NCBI RefSeq assembly: GCF_001870785.1
Contig: NZ_MOLV01000019.1
Location: 1-64,000, forward strand
Reading direction: 5' to 3'
DNA from: Exiguobacterium sp. KRL4
Lineage (GTDB): Bacteria > Bacillota > Bacilli > Exiguobacteriales > Exiguobacteriaceae
Length of the DNA stretch: 64,000 nt
In this document: piece after piece, positions 37,390 to 46,335 of the stretch
Position numbering within the stretch: the stretch's first letter is position 1
Layout: every line of letters starts with the position of its first letter
The notes under the pieces: generated by a model
The model's database searches: none
Told to the model about the DNA's origin: nothing
Seen by the model: only the letters and a program-made list of their open reading frames with translations
Made by a program: the position numbers and the translations under genes

Positions 37390-37421
37390 CGTATCACCGA
37401 CAAGAAAGGAAGTGACGGTCT

Positions 37422-38795
37422 GTGTATCCTTGGATTTATACCCGTTCAAAAGAACAACCGGACGACCTTGCACTGATCACGGATACGGAACGTTTGACGT
37501 GGTCCGCACTTTATAAGAAGGCGCACGAACTAGCAAGCGCTTGGGCACCACTACTTTCGCGCGGCGACAGGATTGCCTTATATGGTCCTTCCAGCACCGC
37601 GTACATCATCGCCATTCACGCAGCCCAATTGCTTGAGTTGACAATTGTTCCGATTAACATCCGGCTTAGTCAAAGTGAAGTCAGTGCGCAATTGAAACAG
37701 GCGAACGTCAAATATGTCATCTCGGACCGTCTGCTCGATTCTAACGTCAAACGCCTACCGTTCCATGCGCCGAATCAAGCACCTGAGATTCTCGTCCGCC
37801 ATATGCCAAAACATTATATCCAATCAATGTTATTTACGAGCGGCACGACCGGACAACCTAAAGCAGTCGAACAGACGATGCTCAACCATTTTTCGAGCGC
37901 AATGAATGCGGCACGCCATATCGGTTCGTTCCCGGATGATCGGTTCCTCGTCGTTACCCCACTGTTTCATATGAGTGGTTTAGCCGTCGTCTACCGTTCA
38001 GTCATCTACGGTGTCCCTTTAGTACTCGAACCACATTTTTCACCAAACAAGACCATTACATGGATCAAAACGGAAGCGGTCACACACATCTCACTTGTTT
38101 CCGTCATGTTGGATCGGTTACTCGAAGCTGGACTACATCGTCATGACTTGCGGGTTGTCCTGACCGGAGGAGGACCTGTTCCGTTACCTATCTTGACCCG
38201 TGCGTTAGATCGCAATCTCCCTGTCATGCAAACTTACGGCATGACGGAGACAGCATCCCAAATCGCAACACTCTTACCGGAAGATGCCCTTCGAAAGATC
38301 GGTTCTGCCGGAAAACCCATCGCACCGACGGAGATTCGAATCACACGTCATCAGGAAATCGAAGTCAAGGGACCAACCGTCATGAACGGTTACTTTAATA
38401 ACCCGGAAGCGACTACGTCGACCTTTACTGCAGATGGTTATTTGAAAACCGGAGACCTCGGACGAATCGACTCAGACGGTTACTTGTACGTGTTGGACAG
38501 ACGGAGTGATCTGATCATTTCCGGTGGAGAAAATGTGTATCCGGCTGAAGTCGAAGCTGCTTTGTTATCGATTTCAGGCATCACGGAAGCTGGTGTCGTC
38601 GGGCGGTTTGATCCGACATGGGGACAAGTTCCAGTCGCCTTCATCGTCAGTCAGCTGGAAGAGTCCTCCGTCCGGCAACAGATGGAGCAGTTATTGGCAA
38701 AATACAAATGCCCAGTCACCTATGTCTATCGTGATACGTTACCACGCAACGCAAACGGTAAGCTGATTCGCCGTCAGTTGAAGGAATCGTTATGA
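37422..38795 (+). CDS. menE: o-Succinylbenzoate-CoA ligase MenE
   Basis: The 457-residue adenylating enzyme activates o-succinylbenzoate with ATP and CoA. The AMP loop (MLFTSGTTGQPKAVE), the YGMTETASQ motif, the hinge region (LKTGDLGRID) and the C-terminal catalytic Lys (NANGKLIRR) are in order. Start is GTG with AAGGAAG nine bases upstream. It overlaps menC by 4 bp. Confidence 0.94.
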   Translation: MYPWIYTRSKEQPDDLALITDTERLTWSALYKKAHELASAWAPLLSRGDRIALYGPSSTAYIIAIHAAQLLELTIVPINIRLSQSEVSAQLKQANVKYVISDRLLDSNVKRLPFHAPNQAPEILVRHMPKHYIQSMLFTSGTTGQPKAVEQTMLNHFSSAMNAARHIGSFPDDRFLVVTPLFHMSGLAVVYRSVIYGVPLVLEPHFSPNKTITWIKTEAVTHISLVSVMLDRLLEAGLHRHDLRVVLTGGGPVPLPILTRALDRNLPVMQTYGMTETASQIATLLPEDALRKIGSAGKPIAPTEIRITRHQEIEVKGPTVMNGYFNNPEATTSTFTADGYLKTGDLGRIDSDGYLYVLDRRSDLIISGGENVYPAEVEAALLSISGITEAGVVGRFDPTWGQVPVAFIVSQLEESSVRQQMEQLLAKYKCPVTYVYRDTLPRNANGKLIRRQLKESL

Positions 38796-39865
38796 CGATC
38801 ACACTTCGGAGCGCCGAGTTATTTGATGTTCGACTGACCTTTCGTCAACCGATGCATACCGCCATCTCTGTCTTATCCGAACGGCGTACGACGATTCTTC
38901 GGCTGACGGATCAAGAAGGCCGTGTCGGTTATGGAGAAGGTGTTGCCTTTGAGACCCCTTGGTATACACCGGAGACACAAAGCTCACTCCGTGCATTGTC
39001 CCCCTTACTGTATCAACTGCTGATCGCAGCACCCCTTGAGGGACCGTCAGCCGTTGCTGAACGTTTCCGACCGATTCAAGGCAATCAGATGGCAAAAGCG
39101 ATGTTTGACGGTGCCGTCTACGAATTGTTCGCACAAGCTGAACAGCAATCACTCGCGACCTACCTCGGTGGAGACGAGAGCCAAGCGATTCGTTGTGGGA
39201 AAGCACTTGGTCGATCGTCTGTCCAACAGACGATCGAGCATGTTGGTCTTGCGTTAAGTGATGGGTTCGAACGAATCAAACTGAAGCTGGCGCCAACGGA
39301 TACGAACATCCTTGAACAGGTTCGTCAAACTTTTCCGGACGCTCCCTTGATGTTTGATGCCAATGGTAGCTTTCATCTGTCTGACCTGCCTCTGCTTCAA
39401 GAGTGGGACGAATTTTCATTACTCATGATGGAACAACCCTTTTCAGCAAATGAGTGGTTAAGCCATCAGCATGCCGCCTCCATCCTCAAAACACCACTTT
39501 GTCTCGATGAATCGATTCAAACGACACATGATGCCGCCTTGATGCACCAACTCCAAGCGGGGCAGATCATTAATATCAAACCGGCCCGTCTCGGTGGATT
39601 GACAGCGGCACTGGATGTCCGAGCGTCGTCGACTTACTGGTTAGGTGGTATGTTCGAAAGTGGCATCGGCCGCCGTCAAACGTTAGCATTTGCTACATTG
39701 CCGGGTCTCGCCTATCCGATTGATATGTCCGGCACGAACCATTATTTTATCGAAGATCTACTCGAGCAGGACTACCTCGTCGAAAACGGCTGCATTCGTT
39801 ATCAGGAACATGCCGTTTCCCTCGAACGTCTTCACCATCTAACCGAATCACGAACGTATCTATAG
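38792..39865 (+). CDS. menC: o-Succinylbenzoate synthase MenC
   Basis: The 357-residue enolase-superfamily enzyme dehydrates SHCHC. The catalytic first Lys is in RIKLKLAP, the metal Asp in MFDANGSF, the Glu in MMEQPF, the Asp/Glu in CLDESI, and the second Lys in INIKPARLGG. Length is usual for the Gram-positive type. Last gene of the cluster, followed by a terminator. Confidence 0.93.
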   Translation: MTITLRSAELFDVRLTFRQPMHTAISVLSERRTTILRLTDQEGRVGYGEGVAFETPWYTPETQSSLRALSPLLYQLLIAAPLEGPSAVAERFRPIQGNQMAKAMFDGAVYELFAQAEQQSLATYLGGDESQAIRCGKALGRSSVQQTIEHVGLALSDGFERIKLKLAPTDTNILEQVRQTFPDAPLMFDANGSFHLSDLPLLQEWDEFSLLMMEQPFSANEWLSHQHAASILKTPLCLDESIQTTHDAALMHQLQAGQIINIKPARLGGLTAALDVRASSTYWLGGMFESGIGRRQTLAFATLPGLAYPIDMSGTNHYFIEDLLEQDYLVENGCIRYQEHAVSLERLHHLTESRTYL

Positions 39866-39915
39866 AAAAAGAGTATCGGCATCCGCTTTTCCAGCGAAAC
39901 ACCGATACTCTTTTT
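39866..39915. terminator. Bidirectional terminator after menC
   Basis: AAAAAGAGTATCGG and CCGATACTCTTTTT flank a loop containing a short inner pair. Confidence 0.85.
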
Positions 39916-39941
39916 CTCCTATGATTCATACAGGGACGCTG

Positions 39942-40691
39942 TTAATCCACTTTCGTCAAAATTTCATAACCATCTTTTAAGACGATGACACTATGCTCAA
40001 ATTGGGAAACCAGACTTTTGTTTGGTGTGTATAACGTCCAGCCATCCTTTTCATCCTCCATACAAAACTCATCCCCTGTTGAAATAAAGGTTTCGACAGC
40101 GATGACTTGTCCTTCTTTTAGTAAGTCATTTTCTTCTCGGCTGAAATAATTAGAAATCGATTCCGGTTCCCCGTGAAGTGTTTTCCCTAACCCGTGTCCC
40201 GCTAAATTGCGAATGACTGTAAATCCACTTTTACGTGTTTCTGCATAAATCGCTTTTCCGATTTGATTTACTTTCGTTCCAGCTTTGACTTTTTCCAAGC
40301 CTTTTTCGAGTGCAGAAAGCGATACTTCCACTAATCGAACGTCTTCCGGACGACGTGCCTGACCCGCAATGACGGTTTTCCCTGTATCGGAATAATATCC
40401 ATTCTTCACAGCGGAGACATCAACGTTGACGATATCCCCTTCTTGAATCACGTAAGCTCCTGGAATACCGTGTGCTGCCACTTCATTTACACTGATGCAC
40501 GTTGCTCCCGGAAAATCATACATGACGATTGGCGCTGATTCTGCTCCGTGTTCCTTTAAGATTCGTGCACCTATTTCATCCAACTCTTTTGTTGTGATTC
40601 CTGGTTTGACCGCATTCGCCATTTCGTCTCGTGCAATCGCAACAATCCGTCCGATTTCACGTAGTGCCTCATAATCATAATCCAACATCAT
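39942..40691 (-). CDS. map: Methionine aminopeptidase, type I
   Basis: The 249-residue enzyme removes the N-terminal Met from new proteins. Metal ligands are visible: Asp in VNVDVSA and YSDTGKT, His in GHGLGKTLHGEP, Glu in AVETF and FEHSV. Size and lack of an N-terminal extension match B. subtilis MapB (YflG) rather than the ribosomal-operon Map. GGGAGGA precedes the ATG. It lies 11 bp after the YkuI-like gene. Confidence 0.92.
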   Translation of the reverse strand: MMLDYDYEALREIGRIVAIARDEMANAVKPGITTKELDEIGARILKEHGAESAPIVMYDFPGATCISVNEVAAHGIPGAYVIQEGDIVNVDVSAVKNGYYSDTGKTVIAGQARRPEDVRLVEVSLSALEKGLEKVKAGTKVNQIGKAIYAETRKSGFTVIRNLAGHGLGKTLHGEPESISNYFSREENDLLKEGQVIAVETFISTGDEFCMEDEKDGWTLYTPNKSLVSQFEHSVIVLKDGYEILTKVD

Positions 40692-40702
40692 TCATTTCCT
40701 CC

Positions 40703-41893
40703 CTATTCGCTTAATCGTTCTTGATATAAGTACTCCGCTGAAATATCAGCAAATAAAAACATCCCGTTATTTAGCGGCATACTGAATGTCCGTGTCTGTT
40801 CGCCTGAACTGAAGTCGACGTAGCGATCAGATAAGTAACCGGTATGCCGTCGTTCCATCGCCACCGTCGTCCGAATGAAATACGGACGAAAACTCCAATT
40901 GTACCCTTGGTAAAAGGAATACCGCTTCCACTCGCCGCTTTTCTTACTGATGTTCGAGGACTGCTGGAACCCGTTGGCATCCGTGATATAAAAACGGATG
41001 AATTCCGGTTCCATCTTTTTCGCTAACATCAACAGCCAACTATCCAATTCTTCATCTTGCCTGACTGACTGGCAGTACTCATTAAAACGAATTGTCCAGT
41101 CTTGTTCCAGTTGAAACAGTCGGTTCATCTGTTCCCGGTCATATTTATAAAACATCGGAACTTCGTGAAGAAGAATTTCCATCCCCGGACACGTCGTCAC
41201 CCAGTCTGGTGTCGTTTCTCCTAATAAATTTCCCATATAGTACCGCCCACCATGCTGCCATGCGTATCGTAACTGACCAAGATGACTGATGTTTTTATAA
41301 AGCAGAGGCGCACCTAACTGATCACAGAGATGTTCCATGGTTTGTAACAAATGAGGGTAACTGGCAGAGACGGTTTTCTTTTCAATCATCGAGGCCAAAT
41401 CGACGATCAACATATCCGGTGACATCGAAAAGACCCGTTCTAGACTGGTCGCTTCTGCTCGATCGAGCGCAACTTTCAGACCAGAGTTTTGATAGTAGGC
41501 GACGATTCGACCAAGACGGTCAAAGTCATCGACTTGAACATCCGTTAAGGTCACATACAAACGATCTTCCGGAAAATCAATTTGGGCATCACGTAAGATA
41601 CTTAAAAAATCTTCTCCGCCGTTTTCGAATAACCAGGCCGGCCGACAACGAATCAAGACAAACGAATGGTCATCCGACGGTACTTTCTGAAACGCATGCC
41701 GAATGACATGACTCATCACTTCGAGTTGATATTCAATCGGTACATCATCTTCTTGAAAAAATGGTTTTAGCGGTTCTCCACGGAAATGTGACTGAATTTC
41801 ATACCCTTCCACTTTAAAAGGCGCTGCTCCAACAATCGGCTGAAACCAAGCCTCAATCTGTTCGGGATGAACAATGACATCTAAGGCATCCAT
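40703..41893 (-). CDS. ykuI: Degenerate EAL domain protein, YkuI-like
   Basis: The 396-residue protein resembles B. subtilis YkuI: an EAL barrel (about 1-245) plus a C-terminal PAS-like domain (about 265-396). The EAL motif reads EIQ (GYEIQSHFRGE), the usual DDFGTG loop is LDRAEA, and the catalytic Lys strand is LIVDLAS, so phosphodiesterase activity is unlikely. It may bind c-di-GMP as a sensor or be purely structural. Start 41893 has AAGGAGGG. It probably shares a transcript with map. Confidence 0.8.
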   Translation of the reverse strand: MDALDVIVHPEQIEAWFQPIVGAAPFKVEGYEIQSHFRGEPLKPFFQEDDVPIEYQLEVMSHVIRHAFQKVPSDDHSFVLIRCRPAWLFENGGEDFLSILRDAQIDFPEDRLYVTLTDVQVDDFDRLGRIVAYYQNSGLKVALDRAEATSLERVFSMSPDMLIVDLASMIEKKTVSASYPHLLQTMEHLCDQLGAPLLYKNISHLGQLRYAWQHGGRYYMGNLLGETTPDWVTTCPGMEILLHEVPMFYKYDREQMNRLFQLEQDWTIRFNEYCQSVRQDEELDSWLLMLAKKMEPEFIRFYITDANGFQQSSNISKKSGEWKRYSFYQGYNWSFRPYFIRTTVAMERRHTGYLSDRYVDFSSGEQTRTFSMPLNNGMFLFADISAEYLYQERLSE

Positions 41894-41965
41894 TCTTCTC
41901 CCTCCTTTTCTCTTGTTCCATCTTAACAAAAAAAGAACCTCCCTGTAATCAGAGAGGTCCTGTCT

Positions 41966-42232
41966 TTAAAATAAGGTCGTATCTTTTCGAATCGCGATGT
42001 ACAGATAAACACCAAATGTCGCCGTGAGATAGATGATACTCAGGACCCCGTACTGGATACCGGTCGCCCCACCCTTTCCAATCGCAAGGACAAGAAAGAT
42101 AATCCCTCCAAATAACAAGGTGGCTAACGGAATATAACGGAAGTGCCCTTTCGTCGTCCGCTCACTAATTCGTTTCGTCGCGACGACAAGCACGATCAGA
42201 CAAATGAATGCTATAGCGTAGATAGTATACAC
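41966..42232 (-). CDS. Small membrane protein, 88 aa
   Basis: Three membrane segments (about 2-20, 34-52, 60-82) with a basic loop (TKRISERTTKGHFR). Start is GTG with GAGGGCGG six bases upstream. No family recognised; it lies alone between the ykuI-like gene and cshA. Confidence 0.6.
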   Translation of the reverse strand: MYTIYAIAFICLIVLVVATKRISERTTKGHFRYIPLATLLFGGIIFLVLAIGKGGATGIQYGVLSIIYLTATFGVYLYIAIRKDTTLF

Positions 42233-42284
42233 AAATTTCCGCCCTCTCTATATCTTTCATTGCTCATTTTAGCATGACATTCCA

Positions 42285-42320
42285 TAAAAAAGAACCGACT
42301 TGTCTGTGACAAATCGGTTC
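42285..42320 (-). terminator. Terminator of cshA
   Basis: In minus-strand RNA GAACCGAUUUGUC pairs over 13 bp with GACAAGUCGGUUC (one U-G), followed by six U. Confidence 0.8.
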
Positions 42321-42327
42321 GACCTTC

Positions 42328-43947
42328 TTATTTTTCAAAACGTGGTTTGCGTCCGCCACGGTTACGATCACTTTCACTGCGGTTACGACCAGCGTATCCA
42401 CCTTCACGGCGATCTGATGATGACGAAGACGATGAAGACGCGCTACGGTTTCCTTCAGAAGGACGACCGCCTTCACGACGTTCTCCACTTCCACTGCGTG
42501 GGTTGCTGCCACGGTATCCACCACTGCTACGGTTGCTCGAAGAACCAGAACCTGATCCACCTTTGTTACCGTAAGGGCGACGATTACCGCCACTGCCACT
42601 ACCACCACCGCTACCAAAACGTTTTACACGAATTGGTTCGATTGAAGAAATTTGAACTGGCGTTGCATCCGGCTCTTTCGTCAATCCTTTAAGCGCTGCT
42701 GAGATCAATTCAACTGCTTCATACTCTTCAAGAAGTTCTTGAGCGAGTGTTGTATACTCTTGTGAGTTTTTCGCTTCTACACGTTTGATCAATTCTTGTG
42801 CAGCAAGCTTCAAGTTACCTTCTAGGATTTCATCAAGCGTCGGTGCATGACGACGTGTCATTTTTTTGTTTGTAACACGTTCGATCGTTTTAATCTGACC
42901 AAATTCACGTGGTGTAACAAACGTGATAGCTGATCCTGTTTTACCAGCACGACCAGTACGGCCGATACGGTGAACATAACTTTCTGGGTCTTGCGGGACA
43001 TCGAAGTTATAGACGTGTGTCACGCCTGTAATATCAAGACCACGTGCCGCTACGTCTGTAGCTACAAGGATATCAATCGTTCCTTTTTTGAAACGACGGA
43101 TAACTTGGTCACGTTTTGCTTGTGTCAAGTCACCATGTAAACCGTCAGCCGTGTATCCACGTTGGACAAGTCCTTCTGTCATCTCATCCACACGTTTTTT
43201 CGTGCGACCAAAGATGATTGAGAGTTCCGGAGAATCTGTATCAATCAAACGGCAAAGAACGTCGAATTTTTGGTTTTCTTTTAATTCGATGAATGATTGG
43301 TCGATGTTTTCGACAGTCATTTCTTTTGCTTTTACTTTGATATGTGTCGGAGTCGTCATGAAACGATCTGCGATTTTACGAATTTGTTGTGGCATTGTCG
43401 CTGAGAACAAAAGTGTCTGGCGTGACTCCGGAAGAGTCCCCAAGATTTTCTCGATGTCTTCCACGAAGCCCATGTTCAACATTTCATCTGCCTCATCCAA
43501 GATAACTGTTTGGACGTGGTCGAGGTTTAATGTTTTACGGTTCATGTGGTCCATCAAACGACCTGGTGTTGCCACGACGATTTGTGGGTTTTTACGAAGT
43601 GCACGGATCTGACGGTCGATTTGCTGACCACCATATACTGGCAAGGCATGAACACGTTTCACTTCACCGATACGATTCAATTCTTCCGCTACTTGGATAG
43701 CAAGTTCACGTGTTGGTGCAAGCACAAGTGCTTGGATATGACGTGATTTTGCGTCAATGCGTTCAATTGTAGGAATACCGAATGCTGCTGTTTTCCCTGT
43801 ACCTGTCTGTGCTTGACCGATTAAGTCAACGCCGCTAAGACCGACAGGAATCGTTTCTGCTTGGATTGGTGTTGCTTCTTCAAAGCCCATTTTTAGGACA
43901 CCTTTGATAAGTGCCTCACTAAGATTTAATTCACGAAATGTTGTCAA
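42328..43947 (-). CDS. cshA: DEAD-box RNA helicase CshA
   Basis: The 539-residue helicase unwinds RNA in ribosome assembly and mRNA decay and is a usual cold-growth factor. Motifs in order: Q motif ([10 protein letters not shown]), [26 protein letters not shown] and [10 protein letters not shown]. The C-terminal 95 residues are low complexity, rich in Gly, Arg and Ser, with RGG-like repeats and a run of eight Ser, expected to bind RNA and be disordered. Start is TTG with AAAGGAGAG. A hairpin with T run lies between promoter and ribosome site. Confidence 0.92.
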   Translation of the reverse strand: MTTFRELNLSEALIKGVLKMGFEEATPIQAETIPVGLSGVDLIGQAQTGTGKTAAFGIPTIERIDAKSRHIQALVLAPTRELAIQVAEELNRIGEVKRVHALPVYGGQQIDRQIRALRKNPQIVVATPGRLMDHMNRKTLNLDHVQTVILDEADEMLNMGFVEDIEKILGTLPESRQTLLFSATMPQQIRKIADRFMTTPTHIKVKAKEMTVENIDQSFIELKENQKFDVLCRLIDTDSPELSIIFGRTKKRVDEMTEGLVQRGYTADGLHGDLTQAKRDQVIRRFKKGTIDILVATDVAARGLDITGVTHVYNFDVPQDPESYVHRIGRTGRAGKTGSAITFVTPREFGQIKTIERVTNKKMTRRHAPTLDEILEGNLKLAAQELIKRVEAKNSQEYTTLAQELLEEYEAVELISAALKGLTKEPDATPVQISSIEPIRVKRFGSGGGSGSGGNRRPYGNKGGSGSGSSSNRSSGGYRGSNPRSGSGERREGGRPSEGNRSASSSSSSSSDRREGGYAGRNRSESDRNRGGRKPRFEK

Positions 43948-43973
43948 TGCTAAATACTCTCCTTTGTCATATG

Positions 43974-44000
43974 AAAAGCGTCTGCCACTAAACAGACGCT
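43974..44000 (-). promoter_or_regulatory. Attenuator-like hairpin in the cshA leader
   Basis: Minus-strand AGCGTCTG (43993-44000) and CAGACGCT (43977-43984) form an 8-bp stem followed by TTTTC, lying between the cshA promoter and its ribosome site. It could limit read-through or stabilise the mRNA. Confidence 0.5.
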
Positions 44001-44026
44001 ACCGTAACGAATACAATCGACTACCT

Positions 44027-44032
44027 ATTATA
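44027..44032 (-). promoter_or_regulatory. Extended -10 of cshA
   Basis: TGTTATAAT on the minus strand: consensus TATAAT with a TG extension. No good -35 is visible. Confidence 0.5.
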
Positions 44033-44125
44033 ACAGAAGCTCATCCTAAAAGATAGTAGCTATTTCTATTATAATAATGTTTAGGGAAGTCACCATCATA
44101 ATCGTTGCCATAAGGGCGAGGGAAA

Positions 44126-44228
44126 GGCAAAATGCCCGGACCGTCAACGCATCAAGGATACGTCGCTTGCCCCCACTAGTGATGGGGTTCTATTTGGAAA
44201 TGGTCGCCGGTAAATACCAGCCGCAACC
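44126..44228 (-). ncRNA. Structured RNA candidate upstream of cshA
   Basis: Four hairpins lie within about 100 bases. In minus-strand RNA they are GGUU..GCUGGUA-UU-UACCGGC..GACC (44202-44228), CCCCA/UGGGG (44171-44187), ACGUAUC-CUU-GAUGCGU (44147-44163) and GGCA/UGCC (44126-44136). Two contain G-U pairs that become mismatches on the plus strand, favouring leftward transcription. The 335-bp gap 43948-44284 between cvfB and cshA otherwise holds only the cshA promoter and leader. No known riboswitch core was recognised. It may be a 3' extension of the cvfB transcript, as no separate promoter is evident. Confidence 0.4.
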
Positions 44229-44284
44229 ACCAAAATGATGAATTCCTAACTATTTATTCGAAACGTAGGCTCACTTGGTTGATC

Positions 44285-45139
44285 TTATTTCGTCAACCGA
44301 ATACCCGTTTCATGTTTTTCTATTTTTTTATCTTTCAACAATCGACCTAAAGCACGTTTGAAGGCAGCCTTACTTAGGCCAAATACCTCATCAATCGTCT
44401 CAGGAGGTGTCTTATCACCATACGACATCTGACCGTCATGTTCAAGCAGATGATTCATGATCAAATCCGCATCGATGTCGATTGCCTCGTGAGCACGTGG
44501 TCTTGCTGAAAGTAATACTGTACCATCTGGCTTCACATTTGTCACCCGTAATTTCATAACTTCTCCAAGTCGCGGCCAACGTTCCATCTCTTGTTCATGC
44601 AGAAAACCAATCGTTTGCTCGTTCACCCAGACGTTTACACCAGGATCGCGTTGCGCAAAGACTAACCCTTCGACATCCATGTTATTCCACTCTTCTGGTG
44701 CCGGTTTTGCCTGTAAGTTGAAATACGCATATGGAGCCGGATCACCTAACAGACGAAGTTTTTGATCATGCTTGAGGCGAATATACAGTTGATCGCCCTC
44801 TTCCGGCCAAAATGTCCGACGTTGTGGTAAGTCATCGAGCGACACGAGTACATCTTTTTGGATTCCAATATTCGCAAACACACCTGTATTGTAGCGTGTC
44901 CCATTAATCGTCGTTTTGACATAGTCTTCAAACGATGCTTCCGGAATCGTCATCGATGAGGCCAATCGTCCTTCATTATCCTGATAAAGGAAGACCTCTA
45001 CTTCTTCGTCGAGTTCCAGTTTTTTCGTTTGTTCATTATTATGAAGTAAGATGTCTTCTTCCCCGTCACTTAAAAAAACACCAAACTCCGCTTCTCGTTC
45101 TACTTTTAATGTGACAACCTGTCCTGCGCGTAATGCCAT
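44285..45139 (-). CDS. cvfB: S1-domain RNA-binding protein CvfB (YitL)
   Basis: The 284-residue protein is built of S1-like OB domains (LRAGQVVTLKVEREAEFGVFL at the start, cut here to GQVVTLKVEREAEFG; again in MEGLV-type repeats, for example VEGLVFAQRDPGVNVWV). A C-terminal winged helix follows (DEVFGLSKAAFKRALGRLLK). It matches B. subtilis YitL and S. aureus CvfB, RNA-binding regulators. AAGGGAG lies ten bases before the ATG. It is upstream of, and in line with, the structured region before cshA. Confidence 0.85.
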   Translation of the reverse strand: MALRAGQVVTLKVEREAEFGVFLSDGEEDILLHNNEQTKKLELDEEVEVFLYQDNEGRLASSMTIPEASFEDYVKTTINGTRYNTGVFANIGIQKDVLVSLDDLPQRRTFWPEEGDQLYIRLKHDQKLRLLGDPAPYAYFNLQAKPAPEEWNNMDVEGLVFAQRDPGVNVWVNEQTIGFLHEQEMERWPRLGEVMKLRVTNVKPDGTVLLSARPRAHEAIDIDADLIMNHLLEHDGQMSYGDKTPPETIDEVFGLSKAAFKRALGRLLKDKKIEKHETGIRLTK

Positions 45140-45362
45140 TTGTGGTCATCTCCCTTCTGTCGTTTCCATCATTTTTTCCCGGTTTTTACGTATCACCTAC
45201 CATACTATACTCTTTTTCATCCCCTTTCTGACATGAAGCAAAAGAGAACAAATATGACATTTCTGTGAACGGTTCTGATTTGAGTGATTTTTTTGAAAAA
45301 AAGAGATATGATAAGACAATAGGAAAAAGAAGGTTTAGTTTAGTTAAATATGGGGGAAAAAC

Positions 45363-45530
45363 ATGTTTCATAACATTCAATCGCGTTCTTTTGCAAGACG
45401 CTTCACTAAAACATTGGTCTTTGCTTTTTTTGCGTTCCTTGCTACGATCGGAATCGTTTTCGCAGAAGGTTCGAACAGTACCGACTTGTCTCCGAAGACG
45501 CCAGCACTCCAACATATCGATACACCTTAA
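45363..45530 (+). CDS. Small exported peptide, 55 aa
   Basis: An ORF of 55 residues begins MFHNIQSRSFARRFTK, then has a hydrophobic core (LVFAFFAFLATIGIVFA) and a likely signal-peptidase site at VFA-EG. A mature peptide of about 20 residues (EGSNSTDL...) would be released. GGGGG lies 6 bases before ATG and an intrinsic terminator begins at the stop, so it looks like a complete single-gene unit. No family recognised. Phr-like signalling, membrane or stress roles are all only possible. Confidence 0.6.
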   Translation: MFHNIQSRSFARRFTKTLVFAFFAFLATIGIVFAEGSNSTDLSPKTPALQHIDTP

Positions 45531-45558
45531 AATCTACACCTCTCGTGTGGATTTTTTT
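45531..45558 (+). terminator. Terminator of the small peptide gene
   Basis: AATCTACAC pairs with GTGTGGATT (one U-G in RNA) around CTCTC, followed by seven T. Confidence 0.75.
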
Positions 45559-45654
45559 ATTTTTCCCGAAGTTTTACTGGGCGATACAGGAAATCGAGTT
45601 TTCATCACGAATTCCTTAAAAGATGTATAGCATCTAAACTAAGGAGGGCATGTC

Positions 45655-45960
45655 ATGTGGTTTTATCTTTTCACGACGCTTACGGGTCTCATCAGTACAT
45701 ACTTAAGTTACACGTCGGGTTATTACACAGATTCGATTGGTGTATTCGTCTTTACACTTGCCATCTGTTTATCGCTCTCTTCTTTCAGACAGCTCCTTCG
45801 GACGTCTCACCAGTCCTATCATGAATATGTGCAACATCGCCGGGTCAAGAAACAGTACGAACGAATGAAAAAACGGGAACAATCGTATCAACTTTCTTAC
45901 GAACAACGTGAATCGATCCCTCCTCTTGCATTATCTGCGACAGAACAGCATGATAAATAA
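45655..45960 (+). CDS. Small membrane protein, 101 aa
   Basis: Two membrane segments (about 2-20 and 27-46) precede a basic, coiled, Tyr- and Arg-rich tail (VKKQYERMKKREQSYQ). AAGGAGGGC precedes the ATG. No family recognised. It is probably co-transcribed with the next small gene, 41 bp downstream. Confidence 0.65.
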   Translation: MWFYLFTTLTGLISTYLSYTSGYYTDSIGVFVFTLAICLSLSSFRQLLRTSHQSYHEYVQHRRVKKQYERMKKREQSYQLSYEQRESIPPLALSATEQHDK

Positions 45961-46001
45961 AGAATCTGATTTAACTTCTTACTAGGAGGAACCGAGTTAC
46001 T

Positions 46002-46259
46002 ATGAATGAAATCCCCTTATCCAACGGTTGGACCCTTCGTTATTCTCCCGTCATCGATCTTTGGTTAAAAGAAGACGGTGTCTTGCTTGTCGATCACGAA
46101 GACAAGGTCCGCTTAACACTGATCCTTGACGAAGAGTCGATGGAGATCAAACAAATCGATAATACCAACGCTTCTTTTTCGATTGATCCGACCACACGCC
46201 GTCTGACGTTTGAGCTTGGTGAAACAGAAGAGGAGTCTGAACCTCGTTATTGGGAATGA
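46002..46259 (+). CDS. Hypothetical protein, 85 aa
   Basis: An acidic beta-rich protein (GWTLRYSPVIDLWLKEDGVLL, shown in part as WTLRYSPVIDLWL) with no recognisable domain. TAGGAGGAACC precedes the ATG and a strong terminator follows. Function unknown. Confidence 0.65.
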   Translation: MNEIPLSNGWTLRYSPVIDLWLKEDGVLLVDHEDKVRLTLILDEESMEIKQIDNTNASFSIDPTTRRLTFELGETEEESEPRYWE

Positions 46260-46265
46260 TGATGA

Positions 46266-46294
46266 AGACTGGGTGCGATACCCGGTCTTTTTTT
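46266..46294 (+). terminator. Terminator before plsC
   Basis: AGACTGGGT and ACCCGGTCT enclose GCGAT and are followed by seven T. Confidence 0.85.
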
Positions 46295-46335
46295 GTACAA
46301 TAATAATGAAACAAGAAAAGGAGTCTGATGCCACT

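Noticed and set aside
42264-42692. Long open frames on both strands opposite the 3' end of cshA
   Set aside because: They are shadows of the Gly/Arg/Ser-rich low-complexity tail of CshA and have no ribosome sites or sensible composition.
44046-44111. Leftward 21-codon ORF starting MATIMMVTS with many Ile codons, just before the cshA promoter
   Set aside because: It resembles an amino-acid leader peptide, but there is no ribosome site before the ATG, no terminator after it and no amino-acid biosynthesis gene downstream.
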